Source: Psoroptes ovis
Taxonomy: Eukaryota > Arthropoda > Arachnida > Sarcoptiformes > Psoroptidae
Reading direction: 5' to 3'
DNA: 64,000 nt
Assembly (NCBI GenBank): GCA_002943765.1
Contig: PQWQ01000028.1
Location: 248,001 to 312,000, forward strand
The notes under the pieces were generated by a model. It saw nothing but the letters and a program-made list of their open reading frames with translations. It had not been told where the DNA came from and made no database searches. A program made the translations under genes and the position numbers. Of the stretch, positions 35,712-47,884 are shown piece after piece (the stretch's first letter is position 1; each line of letters begins with the position of its first letter).

Positions 35712-38272
35712 TCAGATATCAGTTTCGACACAATTGACTAAACTTTTCAATTCGAGTACTGATGATTGTGATGAATTTTCCGAACTATTAGGGTCACAAT
35801 CACTTTTGGTATCGATAAAATCACTAGTTGCACTATCAACATGTGGAATCATTTTGGCTGTTTCACTGTATAAAGCATCCAATTGTTTTGATGCTTTCTC
35901 CGTATCATATTCACGAAATGTATCTTTAAATAATATACTCTATTGATTAAAGGAAATTGAAATAGAATAAAAGTTGTAATTAAATTTGATTATGCACAAA
36001 ATTTTCTGGTCATTACCTTTTTGTTGAAAATGATCCATCGTACAAATCCATATATCGATAAACTTAAACAAGCAACAATTATTATGATTAATATTGATTT
36101 AACTATTTTGATTGGCATGAAAAGTCTGAGTTTAAGACTTTGAGCTGTTTCGTCTGACATGCCTAATTTCTAATGATTCAAAAATATGAATAAATTAATA
36201 AAATTAATCCGAGTTCATGCTGACATATTAACTTACTTTATAGCCCCAGAAAATAGGGACATAAAGTTCATCGCGTAATTTATCAAAACCATTCATATTT
36301 TCATTTGGAACAACTCTGATGGACATTTGAAGTCTGCTATCGCCATGTATGACTAATCCCATGTTCTGTGAAAGAAATGAATTATATTTGTTATAGAAAG
36401 TCGAATGCATATTTTATATTAATTTACAGGTTCAATATGTAATTCAGGACGATGTTTTTGTGGATCAGGTTTCAAGCCTTCAATCTGTTCCACAACACTA
36501 GCATCGGCACCCAAAAAATGTGGCAATGATATGATCAATGGGATTCCATTTTGACAGCCAGCTAAATCGAATATACCATCTACACAACGTTTTTCAGCTA
36601 ATTCTTCATCTTCTTCAATACAAAAACATTCATTATCCGGATTAGTATGTCGACCGGCAAGTACGCCATCAGGAGCTGAAAATAAATAAGTTGGTATGCC
36701 TTTGTAAGATGACTTTTCTTGAAATGTAATGAATAGTGATCTATGAATGAATGAGAAATGAGAAAATTGTAGATTAATATTTAAAAATAATACTAAAAGA
36801 TTGTGTTAAATTAATGAGGAATTTTTCCTTTCATTTCGAATTGAGGCTAAAAATATTCTTCATAATTCGTCATAGGAAAATTTCAAGTTCACTTATTCAT
36901 TTTAGAATTGTTCTTAATTTATTTGACATTTAAAAGGTTTACTTACCTACAAATGTCTGGAATGAAAAAATCTAATCTATCATTCATACTAACACCGGCT
37001 GGAAAAATGGTGCCATCTGTACCATTGATAGCATTACAAGAATCTGCTTTCCATACATCAAGTTTTCTGTTTAAAAGAATTTAAATTTAAAATTTAAAAT
37101 TTAAATTAAAATTATTCATTATTTTCAAATTAACTTACGTTTTATTATTCCATGTTTTAATGTAACCAAACTTATGTTGAGTATTAGCAATACCAGTATA
37201 CATTTCATATGGTCCATCTGGTGTACCATTACGACCATTCATAATGCCAAATGAATTGTTTGGAAAAAATTCCCGCGGCATTATGTCGAAACCAAATTTA
37301 TTAAACATTGAATTATATGATTCGGCAGTGTCCAATATATTCAGACGATAACCATAAAGTATCTCACGTATTGTTGTATTAATAAATAATGTTTGATTAT
37401 GTGATGAAAAAAATTCATTTATTCCACGATATGAAAAACTAGAAAATAGACTTAAACCGAATGAATTGTGTAAATAATTGGGCACCAGTGAACTCATAGC
37501 CTAATTTTTTTTAATTGAAAATTTTGAAGAAAAAAAAAGAAATAATGTAAAAAACAATGATCATTATCATTATCATTATTGTCAATAATACACATACAGC
37601 AAATGGCACATTGACGACAGTAATTTTGGCATCCAACGATAATTTTGTCTTCTCTTCATCGAAATAAAAATATCTTCTTTCCGTAAAATTTACAATTGAA
37701 TTGTCTTCTTTGAAATCGTGTACTTCTCTGAAAAATTTTTGTCTAAACAGCAGAATTAAGAAAAATTGATCAATTTAGATAATGTTTGTATGAATTCATG
37801 GAAATTCTTACTTAAAATAATATCGACCAGTTTCTTCTACTTTAAGCTTTTCTAAACCATTTTCAACTGCCCATGGATTCAGTACATGGAAAAAATGTAT
37901 ACCAACTTCAGTTGGTTCAGTTGATTGCAGCCAAAAATTATAAAATTCACCATTCGGTACAATATTGATGATTGATTGTAATATTTTTGTAACAATCAAA
38001 GGAAGATATGCATAACACAGACATGCAAATAAAAATAATATTAAAGATGCAAGAATGATCCATGATTTAATATTTATACGACAAATTTTCCCGGGGATAA
38101 TTGGTTGAGTAGTATCAACATAAATTTTATCATTAAAACCGGTATCATCAGAATAACAGGATGTTGCATTCGATGCTGATCTAGAATGGCCACTAGAACG
38201 ATTGTCCATACCACCAACAATACCACTATCACTACTTAGATTACTAAGTGATTGAATTTTCACCGGTTTCAT
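35712..38272 (-). CDS. CD36/SCARB-family scavenger receptor
   Basis: Eight exons (37812-38272, 37598-37742, 37139-37500, 36947-37066, 36428-36740, 36237-36365, 36017-36169, 35712-35939) encode 636 residues. CD36 proteins are double-span lipid and lipoprotein receptors with a large glycosylated ectodomain. Span 1 is about residues 71-94, span 2 about 529-553. Ectodomain hallmarks: GPYEMYTGIANTQHKFGYIK, DSCNAINGTDGTIFPAGV, ISLPHFLGADASVVEQI and HIEPNMGLVI. It has a 70-residue Ser-rich cytoplasmic N terminus and an acidic/Ser-rich C-terminal tail of about 83 residues, both much longer than in CD36 or SR-BI. It could be a LIMP-2, SR-B or SNMP relative; I cannot choose. Confidence 0.92.
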
Positions 38273-39505
38273 TATTATTATTATGTTGTCAATGGCCTGT
38301 TGATCTTCTGTTTCTTATTCTTCTTTATAATCGATTAAAATTGATGAAAATTTAATAAAATTTTGAAATAATAATAATAATTTACAATAAAAAATGAGTG
38401 ATGATGATGATGATGAATAAATAATAAATAATTAAGATTATTTATATAAAAAAAACAATTGAAAAATAAATAAATAAATTTGTTAATAAAACTATATTTT
38501 TATAATAATAATAATAATAAATATTATTATTAATTCGTTCTGAACAACATTTCAAATAATAGAAAATTTTCAATTTAATTCTATTTAGATATTTGACCAA
38601 TATTTAATTGTCGATGACGATGATTTTTGATTAAATATTTTCAATATTCATCATTCAAATGATGATAATGATTGTTAATCATGAATCAGTTTTGATTTTC
38701 AAAATTTTTTCGAATTTATACGAAAAAAAAAAAACACAATAATAACAAATGATTAAAACACAGATGATTTTAATCAGTCTTGAATGTCTGATGATTAGGA
38801 TGATGATGATGATAAAATAAATAAAATTTTTAAAATCAAAAATTGATTATGGATAAACATAAATAAAATCAGATGATTGAATTGAAATATAAACACACAT
38901 AAATTGAATTAATCAAAATAACAATAAATGAATGAATCTATTTTGTGTTTCGATGAGCCGGCAAAAATTATTTGTATTTGATAAAACAAAACAAAACAAA
39001 CGATTGACTATTTTTATATTCGAGGTTGAATCATTGAATGAATGAATCAAAAATATACAATGAATGAATTTATGCCTAAATTTCATCAATCGATGTCGAT
39101 GTCGGTGATTTGATCAAGGTACACGTTGTTTTTATCTTTTATCATTGATTAATCAAGAATTATGAATTCATCATTGAATTTTTTTTTTCAATTTTGAAAT
39201 TTTGACTTTAACATCATCATCATCATCATCAGCATTAATTGTTGTTTGAATATCTACGATAATGAAATTTTTTTTTCGCTTCAAAATAAATAAAACTAGA
39301 TTTTTTTTACAATTTTGCTGTTCGAATGACTAATACAACATCGACGATTATTATTGATAAAATCAATGTGTATTTTGGTGGTAGTAGTTATCGTATGTTT
39401 TATGTTATTTTGTCAGTCATTCATTCATTCATTCGTTTATCTCCTCACATTAATTACATTTTCACTCTTCAACCAAAGCGAAATCATATTCACCAGCAAG
39501 CTTTA

Positions 39506-39532
<27 letters not shown>
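39506..39532. repeat. CA dinucleotide microsatellite
   Basis: About 13 AC units in a row. Confidence 0.9.
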
Positions 39533-39536
<4 letters not shown>

Positions 39537-39748
39537 AGCAAACTGCAGACATATAAAATTTCATCAGCCAAATAATGAAAGAGTGAAATAATGAAGCCAA
39601 ATAGATAGAATGAAAGAAGAGAGAGAGAAATAAAAATGAACGGAGATATTCGTCAGTATTATGGTCATATTTGGCCGGCTGAATTCATTTGTCGCATGAA
39701 AAATCTGTGTCGGCGAGCGCCGGGTTTTCAATTAAGCTACTATGATAT

Positions 39749-39766
39749 TGACGTAGTACTACGTCA
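39749..39766. promoter_or_regulatory. CRE-like 18-bp palindrome
   Basis: TGACGTAGTACTACGTCA is a perfect 18-bp palindrome, made of two TGACGTA half-sites around a 4-base core. It lies about 1.5 kb upstream of the CD36 start, in a locally GC-richer patch (39655-39815). Confidence 0.5.
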
Positions 39767-39795
39767 GGGGCAAATAAAAGATTATGTCTGGATAA

Positions 39796-39811
39796 GACGT
39801 ATTAATACGTC
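39796..39811. promoter_or_regulatory. CRE-like 16-bp palindrome
   Basis: GACGTATTAATACGTC is perfect over 16 bp and continues with A on the right side only. Its core (TTAA) is the same as in the 23764 copy. Confidence 0.5.
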
Positions 39812-40364
39812 ATTGAATAGCTTCAAAGTGCAACTATTTAAGACTATGAATTATTTCAAATATTTTTATATTTTTGCAACAAGCAGCATTATTATTATTA
39901 TTATTATTATTATTCTCATTCAATAAAACAGAGCTTTTTTTTCTGTTTAAAACCAGAAAATCGTTGATGTTTGAAATAAAATTAAAAAAAAAACAGCATT
40001 AAAAACTCGTACGATAAGGTGGAGACTAATGTTGAACGAACGATGAAAACAAAAAGTTTTGAATGAAACATAATAATTATTAACATCATCATCATCATCA
40101 TCGTTATTCACAATGATATAATAAATGATGATGATGGCGGTGGTGGTGGTGTGATGTTGGTGGTGTCATCTGAAAGTTATTTATTTTTTAGTCCTTAAAG
40201 AAAAGAAATATCATAAGAAACAAATACACGTCATGCAAATTTCTTTTAAGAAGAAAATCTCCAAGAAAAAATCTTTGATTTCTTAAAGTTCAAATATTAA
40301 TTTGTTTTTTTTTCAATTTAAATTTTAAATTTTGATTCAATCAGGGATTCGGCATGTATTAATA

Positions 40365-40444
40365 TTAGGTTGTCCGAAAAGTTCATCCCACTCAGTAAAT
40401 AGAGTTACTCATGAAAATCGGTCAGAACTTTTCGGACAACCTAA
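40365..40444. mobile_element. Mariner-type palindromic MITE, copy 3
   Basis: 80 bp, TA-flanked. Ends TTAGGTTGTCCGAAAAG / CTTTTCGGACAACCTAA are perfect inverted repeats; the inside differs from other copies. Confidence 0.88.
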
Positions 40445-40656
40445 TAAATAATAAATGGTAAATGATTCAAGAGAAATTTTTAAAAAATGAAAGGGGAGAA
40501 ACATGAAATATTAAAAAAAAAAATGGAAATATTATCATTCAAAAACGGATATGTGTGAAATGAATTCATAAATGAATGATACAAAGTCATTTTTTCTTGA
40601 AATCTTTGAAAAATTTAAAAATTACCTTGATTTAATATGTGAAATCATTGATAATA

Positions 40657-40738
40657 TTAGGTTGTCCAATAAGTTATGGGCCGATTTTCTCATGATTCCC
40701 TACGGATGTGATCGGCAAAAACTTTTCGGACAACCTAA
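40657..40738. mobile_element. Mariner-type palindromic MITE, copy 4
   Basis: 82 bp, TA-flanked. The left arm has diverged (TTAGGTTGTCCAATAAG), the right arm is canonical. Confidence 0.85.
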
Positions 40739-41265
40739 TATTTTTAAATTTTTTTTCAATTATTTTGATTTGTCTGGATGATCATAATATGATTGAAATA
40801 TTTTGTTCAAAAATGATGATAACCATTTCGTCGATCTTTAATTTCGTTTTTGTATCCGTTTTCACTTGACATCAAAATGAATAAATGGATATTTATTCAA
40901 GTATTTTGTCAAAAATCACCGACTACAGGGCCAAAAAACACAATTTCAATCAATTGAATGACTAGGGTGAATTATCAATGAGTTTTTTTGAAAAATTATC
41001 ATTGGAAACTTTCAAATCTCTGTTCAAGATGCTTCAAACATGTGTGTCTGTGGGATTGTGTGCATGTGTGTGTGTGTGTGACCAATGGTAACACACACAT
41101 ATAATCGGAAATAATCATTCATTCCAAAATGATTTAAAATACGGAGAAAAAAACATTTAAAAATAGTCAATATTTCATTTTCAATTACTTTTTGTTTTTG
41201 TTTTTTTCAAAAAACAAAAAGTTCATTGTTCTTTTGATCCGATTTGATATTTTTCAAAAATAATA

Positions 41266-41345
41266 TTTGGTTGTCCGATAAGTTTTTGCCGATTTCCTTA
41301 TAATTGCCTACGATATAATCGGCAAAAACTTTTCGGACAACCTAA
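41266..41345. mobile_element. Mariner-type palindromic MITE, copy 5
   Basis: 80 bp, TA-flanked, with long near-perfect arms (GTTTTTGCCGATT / AATCGGCAAAAAC). Confidence 0.88.
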
Positions 41346-41733
41346 TAATAATAATCTGAAAAATAAAATAAAAATATTTGAATTAAACTAAGAATTTGAC
41401 CGGCGCAAACCATTAAAACAACAACGATTGACAGGCAGGCAGACAGACACAGACGAAAAAACAATTGTTTTTTTCTAAAGCCATTAATTTGGCTGTTCGG
41501 TAATTTTGGTCAAACAATTTAGCCACAATAATAAACAATGATTAAACAAATTAAAAGACCAGTGGGAATGACGTGTATATCAGATGCGTCAATCAATAAA
41601 TCATATGTGAGAAATAATATTCGGGGAGTAATAATAATGATATAATAATAATTAATGATAATAAATCAATGGTTTATGCAAAAATAAAGAAAGAAAGAAA
41701 ATGAAATTAAATTTTGAATTGTGTGGGTAAATA

Positions 41734-41813
41734 TTAGGTTGTCCGGAAATTTCTGGCCGATTATATTGTAGAAAATCATTAGAAAATCGGCAAGAACTTA
41801 TCGGACAACCTAA
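41734..41813. mobile_element. Mariner-type palindromic MITE, copy 6
   Basis: 80 bp, TA-flanked. Starts TTAGGTTGTCCGGAAAT, ends CTTATCGGACAACCTAA; the centre is similar to copy 1 (ATTGTAGAAAAT). Confidence 0.85.
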
Positions 41814-42559
41814 TATAATAAGGGAATTTTTTCATTTTTGAAAAAAAAAAAATTCATTCGTTGAAATTTACTTTTGCTTACCTTTCGTTTATTTCAAATT
41901 TCAACGTCTTCAATGTAAAAAAAATACTAATAAAGTATACAACGCTAAAAAACACTTTCTTTACACACTACAGGTAAGGTATAAGTTCAAAATTTACAAA
42001 TTTGTGTTTACTTTGACAGTAAATAAAATTATTTTTTGAAAAAAAATCAAGGTTTTTCTACCCATTTTTTCCTTTAGATTTTTTGAAAATTATTAGATGT
42101 CATAAATGATGACTTTAAACGATAAAATTTCAAATTGATTTTGTTTATTTTTTACAAAATCATTTTTTTTTTGTCATGACAAAAATTGAAAGATGATGAA
42201 ATTACCCGAATGACATTCAACTAATCAATCAATCAATCACTATCAATATACTTGATCATACTTTATAAATATTCATTAATTCATCCATTAGTATGACACA
42301 ATAAATGTGTTTGTACCTTTTTGAATTATTGATTGAAAATTTTTGATTTTTTTTTTAATTACGCTAAATCATTTTTTATCAAATTTTATTGAGAAACATT
42401 TGATCGAATGAGATTCTATTCATTCATTGGTTTTTGGAATAAATTAATTTTGAAAATGTATTCACCTACAAAAAAAAAAGTGAATGATAATCATTGGTTT
42501 GAATCACCACAGTTTTGATGATGATGATGATGATGAAATGATGAACGAGCGGTTTAATG

Positions 42560-42584
42560 CCCCTATACCATTCTTTTATAGGGG
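42560..42584 (-). other. 3' UTR hairpin of the LINE
   Basis: CCCCTATA (42560-42567) pairs with TATAGGGG (42577-42584), loop of nine bases, about 17 bases past the stop codon. Its position suggests a recognition site for the reverse transcriptase; this is inference. Confidence 0.5.
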
Positions 42585-42600
42585 AGATTAATAATTCCAA

Positions 42601-44100
42601 TCACGATAAAATCGCTTTCATAAATTCGATCAAATGTACCAATTTATTGCGATCAAGTACCATTATGTGCAGTTCATCGCTAAGCTTACCCCCGCAACTT
42701 ACTTCACATAAGTGGCGTTGGTAAGCAAAGCGATTACATTCTAGCAACAAGTGCATAGATGTCTGCAAAACGGCACCACAATCACAGTTTGGATGTTCGA
42801 TTATTCTGTATTTCCATTTGTAATAATTAAAATTGCCATGACCGGTAATAAACTGTGTTGTCATACCATCTGGAACAATACTTGAAGTAAATCTGTGTTC
42901 GACAGACGGAAAGAACAATTTGGTCACTGATCCATTGGCAGTTGAAAACCATCTGGATTGCCAGTCAGAGTTGAGTTTGGATTTTATCATATTTTGGGCA
43001 TGTGACATCGGTAAAAGATCAAATTCGATGACTGGTCTCACAGTGGCACCACGAGCGAAATGATCGGCAAGGTCATTCCCGTAATTACCATTGTGAGACC
43101 TGATCCAGTTTAAATGCACCGTACCATCATATTCACTTAATACACCAAATATTTGTTGAATCAAAGAATTACTGGAATATATATTTGATATTGATAATAA
43201 GACGGCTTTACAATCAGAAAAAATTCTAATGTTTCTAATCTGATTGTTAACAGCCCATGATATGACACTTTTAATTGCGAATAATTCCGCCTGGAAAACG
43301 GAACAACTATCGTTTAATCGAAAAGTTTTGATAATGGATGGCAGATGATGTGAGTTATTCTCAAAGATGATGAATGAAGAGCCAACTCGACCATTTAGTT
43401 TTGATCCATCAGTATAAGCAATTAGAGCATTATCATTATGATTATTTGCATCGTTCAGATCAATAAAAATATTTTTAATTTTTGCCGGATGAACAGAATT
43501 ATCATATAAAGCCGGTAATTGATAACGATGATTGATTGATGAAGATGAAACAATAAAAGGTTCATATTTAATGTTGAATAAATTTGTGATGTATCTAATT
43601 TTTAAATCAATAGGAGGAATGTTGGCAATCAATAAAGACGCCTCAAGCGATACTGTTCGATATGCTCGGGCAATTCCAATAGCAAAATTACGTTGTAGAC
43701 TTAGTAATTTTTGACATTTGACATGATGATTCAGTAAACTTATCCAAATAGGACAGGCGTAAGTAATCGTTGGTTCGATTGCTTGCAAATAGATTATTCT
43801 TAGTACATCATAAGATAAACCCCAACGTAGACCATATTTATTTCGAATAAAATTATAAATTTTCATAACTTTAGAAATAATGTAATCAAGATGATGATTC
43901 CATTTCAATTTGGTATCTATAATGATGCCAAGAATTTTTATATGATCGACAATATTGATTGATTTTTTATTGAGAAAAATTTGTGGTATTTTAAATTTTC
44001 TTCGGTTGGTAACCAACATTGCTTGCGTTTTGGTTGGATTAAAAATGAGATCGTTATTTATGCCCCATTGTTCAATAATATTTAGTATTTTAGTCCTATT
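42601..44100 (-). pseudogene. Partial ORF2 of an I-group LINE: RT thumb, RNase H, CCHC
   Basis: About 500 residues remain, uninterrupted. First comes the RT C-terminal part (WGINNDLIFNPTKTQAMLV, then ILGIIIDTKLKWNHHLDYII). Then RNase H with its acidic residues: YTDGSKLNGRVG, VFQAELFAIK, IRIFSDCKAVLL and WIRSHNGNYGNDLADHFARG. The end has a Cys/His motif, CDCG-x7-H-x4-C. The catalytic RT motif (YxDD) and the endonuclease are absent, so this copy cannot move by itself. The clean frame suggests a fairly recent insertion. Confidence 0.8.
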
Positions 44101-46333
44101 ATTTTACCTATAATTTTGCCTTTTCAATGTTAAATTTAAGAAAATTAAGAAATTTGATTTTTTCAAAAAAAAAAAAAAAAAAAAAATTCAAAACTAATGC
44201 TATCTAACGGATTTTTTCGTGAAAAATTTTCCTTAAAAATGAAAAATTTAAAAAATTTTTCACCCAAAAAAAATTTCAAAATTCAATATTTTGACAAATT
44301 AAATGATTTTTGTAAAATGATAATTAATTTAAAAAGAAAATAATCATCAAACACACACAAAGACATTTTTGTTATTTGACATTATTAAATAATTGCTGTC
44401 AATCGCTATATGAATAATTAGTAAAATTTGTTTACACAAAAAAAAAAAAAAAACAAAATGAAAAACTAAATGCAAAATCATACGATCATATTGAAACAGG
44501 AAAAACAACGAATAAGAGAGAGAGAGACAAAGAGAAAAAAAAGGACAAGATAATTATCATTAGGAGATAAATTATTTTTTTGGGTTGTCCGAAAAGTTTT
44601 TGCCGATTTACTGATTGAAAAACATTTGAAAATCAGCAAAAACTTTTCGGACAACCAAATATTTTCTAATAATTTTTATCGAAAAAAAAACATTCAACGA
44701 TGACGTTGAAAATTTGAATGAATATGTCTACAAAAAATTTTTTATTGAGGATAGTTATAAATGAATTTTAATTTGTTTTTTTTTTATCTATCATACGAGA
44801 GGGTGGGAAAACGACTTGAGCATTTTGATAGAAATCAATTAAATGATTGAAATGATTATGAGAAAAAAAATAAAATCAAATGATGTTGTTTTTTATTATG
44901 TTTGATCAAATAATAAACATGTGTAATCATTGATTTTCATTAATTTAATGATTGAATAATAATCGAAATTATATGAATGAATGAATAGAGAAAAATTGTC
45001 AAATTCACAAACAAGTGTAAACAACAAACTAATAATGAAATGAAAAGAAAAACTTATTGATTCAATTCATTTTCTATTGAAATTTAATCAAAAAAAAGGG
45101 GGAAATTTTTTTGATCGTAAATAATCGATAAAAGATTGAAAATAGATAAATTAATGATGAAATAAAAATATCGTATGACGTTAATCTAATTGTGTGATTG
45201 AGTTATTTAAAGACTATTGTTTTCTTTTCTCATTATACAAGTGCATAATCAATCACAATCGATCAATCGGAAAGAAATTGATTGATTAATATCCCTAAGA
45301 AAACATCTAAACATGAAGAAAAAATCTTGACTAAGCAGTCAAAAAAACTCTGATTGGATTTTAATTGGATAGAAAAATATAGAAAAGTGATAGTTGTATT
45401 AAAAAGAAAAAAATATGGATTACAAAAATATATATTTCAAAATCAAACGAGAAACAAAACTGGTTCAAAAAATTTAGTTTTACATACATACATTTTTCAT
45501 ATTTGACCTAAATAATTAAAAGTCATGACATTCTTTGATTACAACGTTTTTGTTTCACTACAAATAATAATAATAATCAATAATAATAATTAAAATTATA
45601 ATTGATACATACATTAGCGATTCAAAATGAATCATAATTCTAACAATTAAAAGTATGAATCATATTGACTCATCATCAAAAATAAAAAATATAAAATTCA
45701 AATTGTTAAAACCGAAAATTTCTATCATTGGTTCTGTGATTTTCGTTCAAATAAATGTAGATAAAATCTTGATCAAATTCTTCAGGTGGTAAAAGATAAA
45801 CAAAGATTAATGATCAATAAATTCAACTAAATTAAATTTAAATTCAACTAAATTTATTAAAAATTAATTCAAATTAACTCAATTGATTCAATTTAATTTA
45901 ATTGATTCAAAAACAAATGAGGATGAAACAAATGTTTTCGAATTTTACGGGAAAAGTTTTCAGAAATTCAAAATTTTAAACCGAAAAAAACTTTCCAGAA
46001 ATTTTTTTTAATCAAATCATTTTTTTTTTTTTTTGACTGACAGTCCCTTTAATTTCTATTCAAGATATTTGATCTATATATTTTGTTTGTTTGTTTTTGA
46101 TCTCTCGATAAATAAATTATTCCTGATTTGTCCATAATTTTGATCGAAATTGATTTTATTCTTGAAAAATTTGATTCCATTTGATTTTATTGTCAATTTT
46201 TCTTTGTGTATGCTTTTCAGCTGTTTGTTTATTTGTTTGTGAAGATAATCCCCATTTGTCATTGTGACCTTCAACTGAATCATTATTACTGAATTTGCAT
46301 AATTAAATAAAAATATTTTTAATTGAAAACAAA
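44101..46333. other. Intergenic between the LINE and PGK
   Basis: No gene. Contents are MITE copy 7, poly(A) runs (44166-44186, 44440-44454), an AATTCAACTAAATT-type low-complexity patch (45825-45910) and the PGK promoter near 46250-46333. Confidence 0.5.
44580..44659. mobile_element. Mariner-type palindromic MITE, copy 7
   Basis: 80 bp. Ends TTGGGTTGTCCGAAAAG / CTTTTCGGACAACCAAA; the left TA flank is lost. Long arms are kept. Confidence 0.8.
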
Positions 46334-47729
46334 ATGTCTGTCCCTAATGTATTGGCTAAAAAATTGTCCATCGATAAATTAAATCTGAAAGATAAACGTG
46401 TTTTGACCAGGTGAGTTTTATTTGTTGATATTTTAGAGAAAAAATCATTTTTGACATTAATATTACTATTTTTCAATAGGGTTGATTTTAATGTTCCAAT
46501 GAAAGATGGAAAAATAACCAACAATCAACGAATTGTGGCTGCACTTCCAACCATCAAACACGCTCTTGATAATGGAGCCAAAGCTGTCGTGTTGATGAGC
46601 CATCTTGGCCGACCAGATGGTTTTCGTAATTCGAAATATTCATTGCGACCAGTGGCAGAAGAAGTTAGCCGATTACTAAATAAAAATGTCACTTTTTTGA
46701 ATGATTGTGTTGGCCCAGAAATTGAAAATTCTTGCGCTAATCCAACACCTGGTTCAGTGATTCTTTTGGAAAATCTTCGATTCCATTTAGAAGAAGAAGG
46801 AAAAGGTGTGAATCCAGAAACCCAAGAAAAAGTGAAAGCAACTCCTGAAGAAATTGAAGCTTTTCGTGCATCTTTGACTCGTATGGGAGATGTATATGTC
46901 AACGATGCTTTTGGTACTGCTCATCGAGCTCATTCATCAATCGTCGGCATTGCGCTCGCTGAACGAGCCTGTGGATTTTTAATGAAAAAAGAATTAGATT
47001 ATTTTTCTAAAATTCTCTATGAACCCGAACGACCATTGCTAGCCATATTGGGTGGTGCTAAAGTCAAAGACAAGATTCAATTAATTGAAAATTTATTAGA
47101 CAAAGTCAATGAAATGATCATTGTCGGTGGTATGGCTTTCACTTTCTTGAAGAAATTAAAAGGAATGTCAATCGGTAGTTCATTGTATGACAGTGAAGGA
47201 GCCGAAATTGTCGAAAAATTGGTTGATAAAGCCAAAAAGAATGAAGTACAACTTCATTTTCCGATTGATTTTGTTACCGGTGATAAATTTTCCGAAACTG
47301 CTGCAGTTGGCTACGCAACATTGGAACAAGGTATTCCAGATGGATGGATGGGATTAGATTGTGGCCAAGCTTCGGTGGACTTATTCAAATTGCCACTTTC
47401 TCGAGCCAAAACTATCGTTTGGAATGGGTATGCTATACTGAATTCTTAGATTCAATGAAAAATAACTTAATTCATTATAATCTAGACCTGTTGGTGTTTT
47501 TGAATTTGATAATTTTGCCAAAGGAACAAAAGCTGTTATGGATGCTGTGGTGGAAGCTACACAATCTGGCGCAACCACAATTATTGGTGGCGGTGACACG
47601 GCTACTTGCTGTGCCAAATGGGGAACCGAAGATAAAGTTAGTCATGTTAGTACCGGTGGTGGAGCTAGTCTTGAATTATTAGAAGGCAAAATGTTGCCCG
47701 GTATTGCCGCATTGTCGGAAATAAATTAA
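46334..47729 (+). CDS. PGK: Phosphoglycerate kinase
   Basis: Three exons (46334-46410, 46480-47427, 47486-47729) encode 422 residues, near the usual 415-417. It catalyses 1,3-bisphosphoglycerate + ADP to 3-phosphoglycerate + ATP in cytosolic glycolysis. All key blocks are present: RVDFNVPMKDGKITNNQRI (made at the first splice), LMSHLGRPDG, LLENLRFH, YVNDAFGTAHRAHSS, AILGGAKVKDKIQLIENLL, WNGPVGVFEFDNFAKGT (made at the second splice), IGGGDTATC and HVSTGGGASLELLEG. It looks active. The stop is 155 bp from the BCKDHA stop on the other strand. Confidence 0.98.
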
Positions 47730-47884
47730 GCATAATCTATTCAACATGGAAAAAAATTATTAGTAGTCTTTTAGTCATAAGATACTTTAAAAATTTGATT
47801 TAAACAAATTATTCTCATTTACATTTTAATGGATTAATAGGGAGTAAATGTTTGAAAAAACATTAAAAAAAATTAAATGATAAA

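Larger units (their letters stand above)
38273..42517. other. Intergenic upstream of the CD36 gene
   Basis: No convincing gene. Contents are CAT/ATG repeats, a CA repeat at 39506-39532, two CRE-like palindromes, and MITE copies 3-6. A 96-residue frame at 39636-39926 crosses the palindromes and is not accepted. Confidence 0.5.
42518..44100 (-). mobile_element. 5'-truncated non-LTR retrotransposon, I group
   Basis: A LINE fragment with the end of reverse transcriptase, an RNase H domain, a short 3' UTR with a hairpin, and a (TCA)n tail at 42518-42540. The open frame continues upstream of Met 44019 to about 44100, where similarity stops, so the 5' part is missing. I-group elements carry RNase H and often end in short tandem repeats rather than poly(A). 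No clear target-site duplication was found. Confidence 0.8.

Noticed and set aside
35674..35946. 90-residue plus-strand frame
   Set aside because: It is the antisense of the last CD36 exon.
39636..39926. 96-residue plus-strand frame with a hydrophobic Ile-rich end
   Set aside because: The Ile run is an ATT microsatellite and the middle is made by the CRE-like palindromes; no family seen.
34705..44659. MITE hairpins as a CRISPR-like array or tandem repeat
   Set aside because: Spacing is irregular (0.3-5 kb), TA duplications mark single insertions, and the host is a eukaryote.
46525..46902. Antisense frame in PGK
   Set aside because: Shadow of a conserved coding exon.
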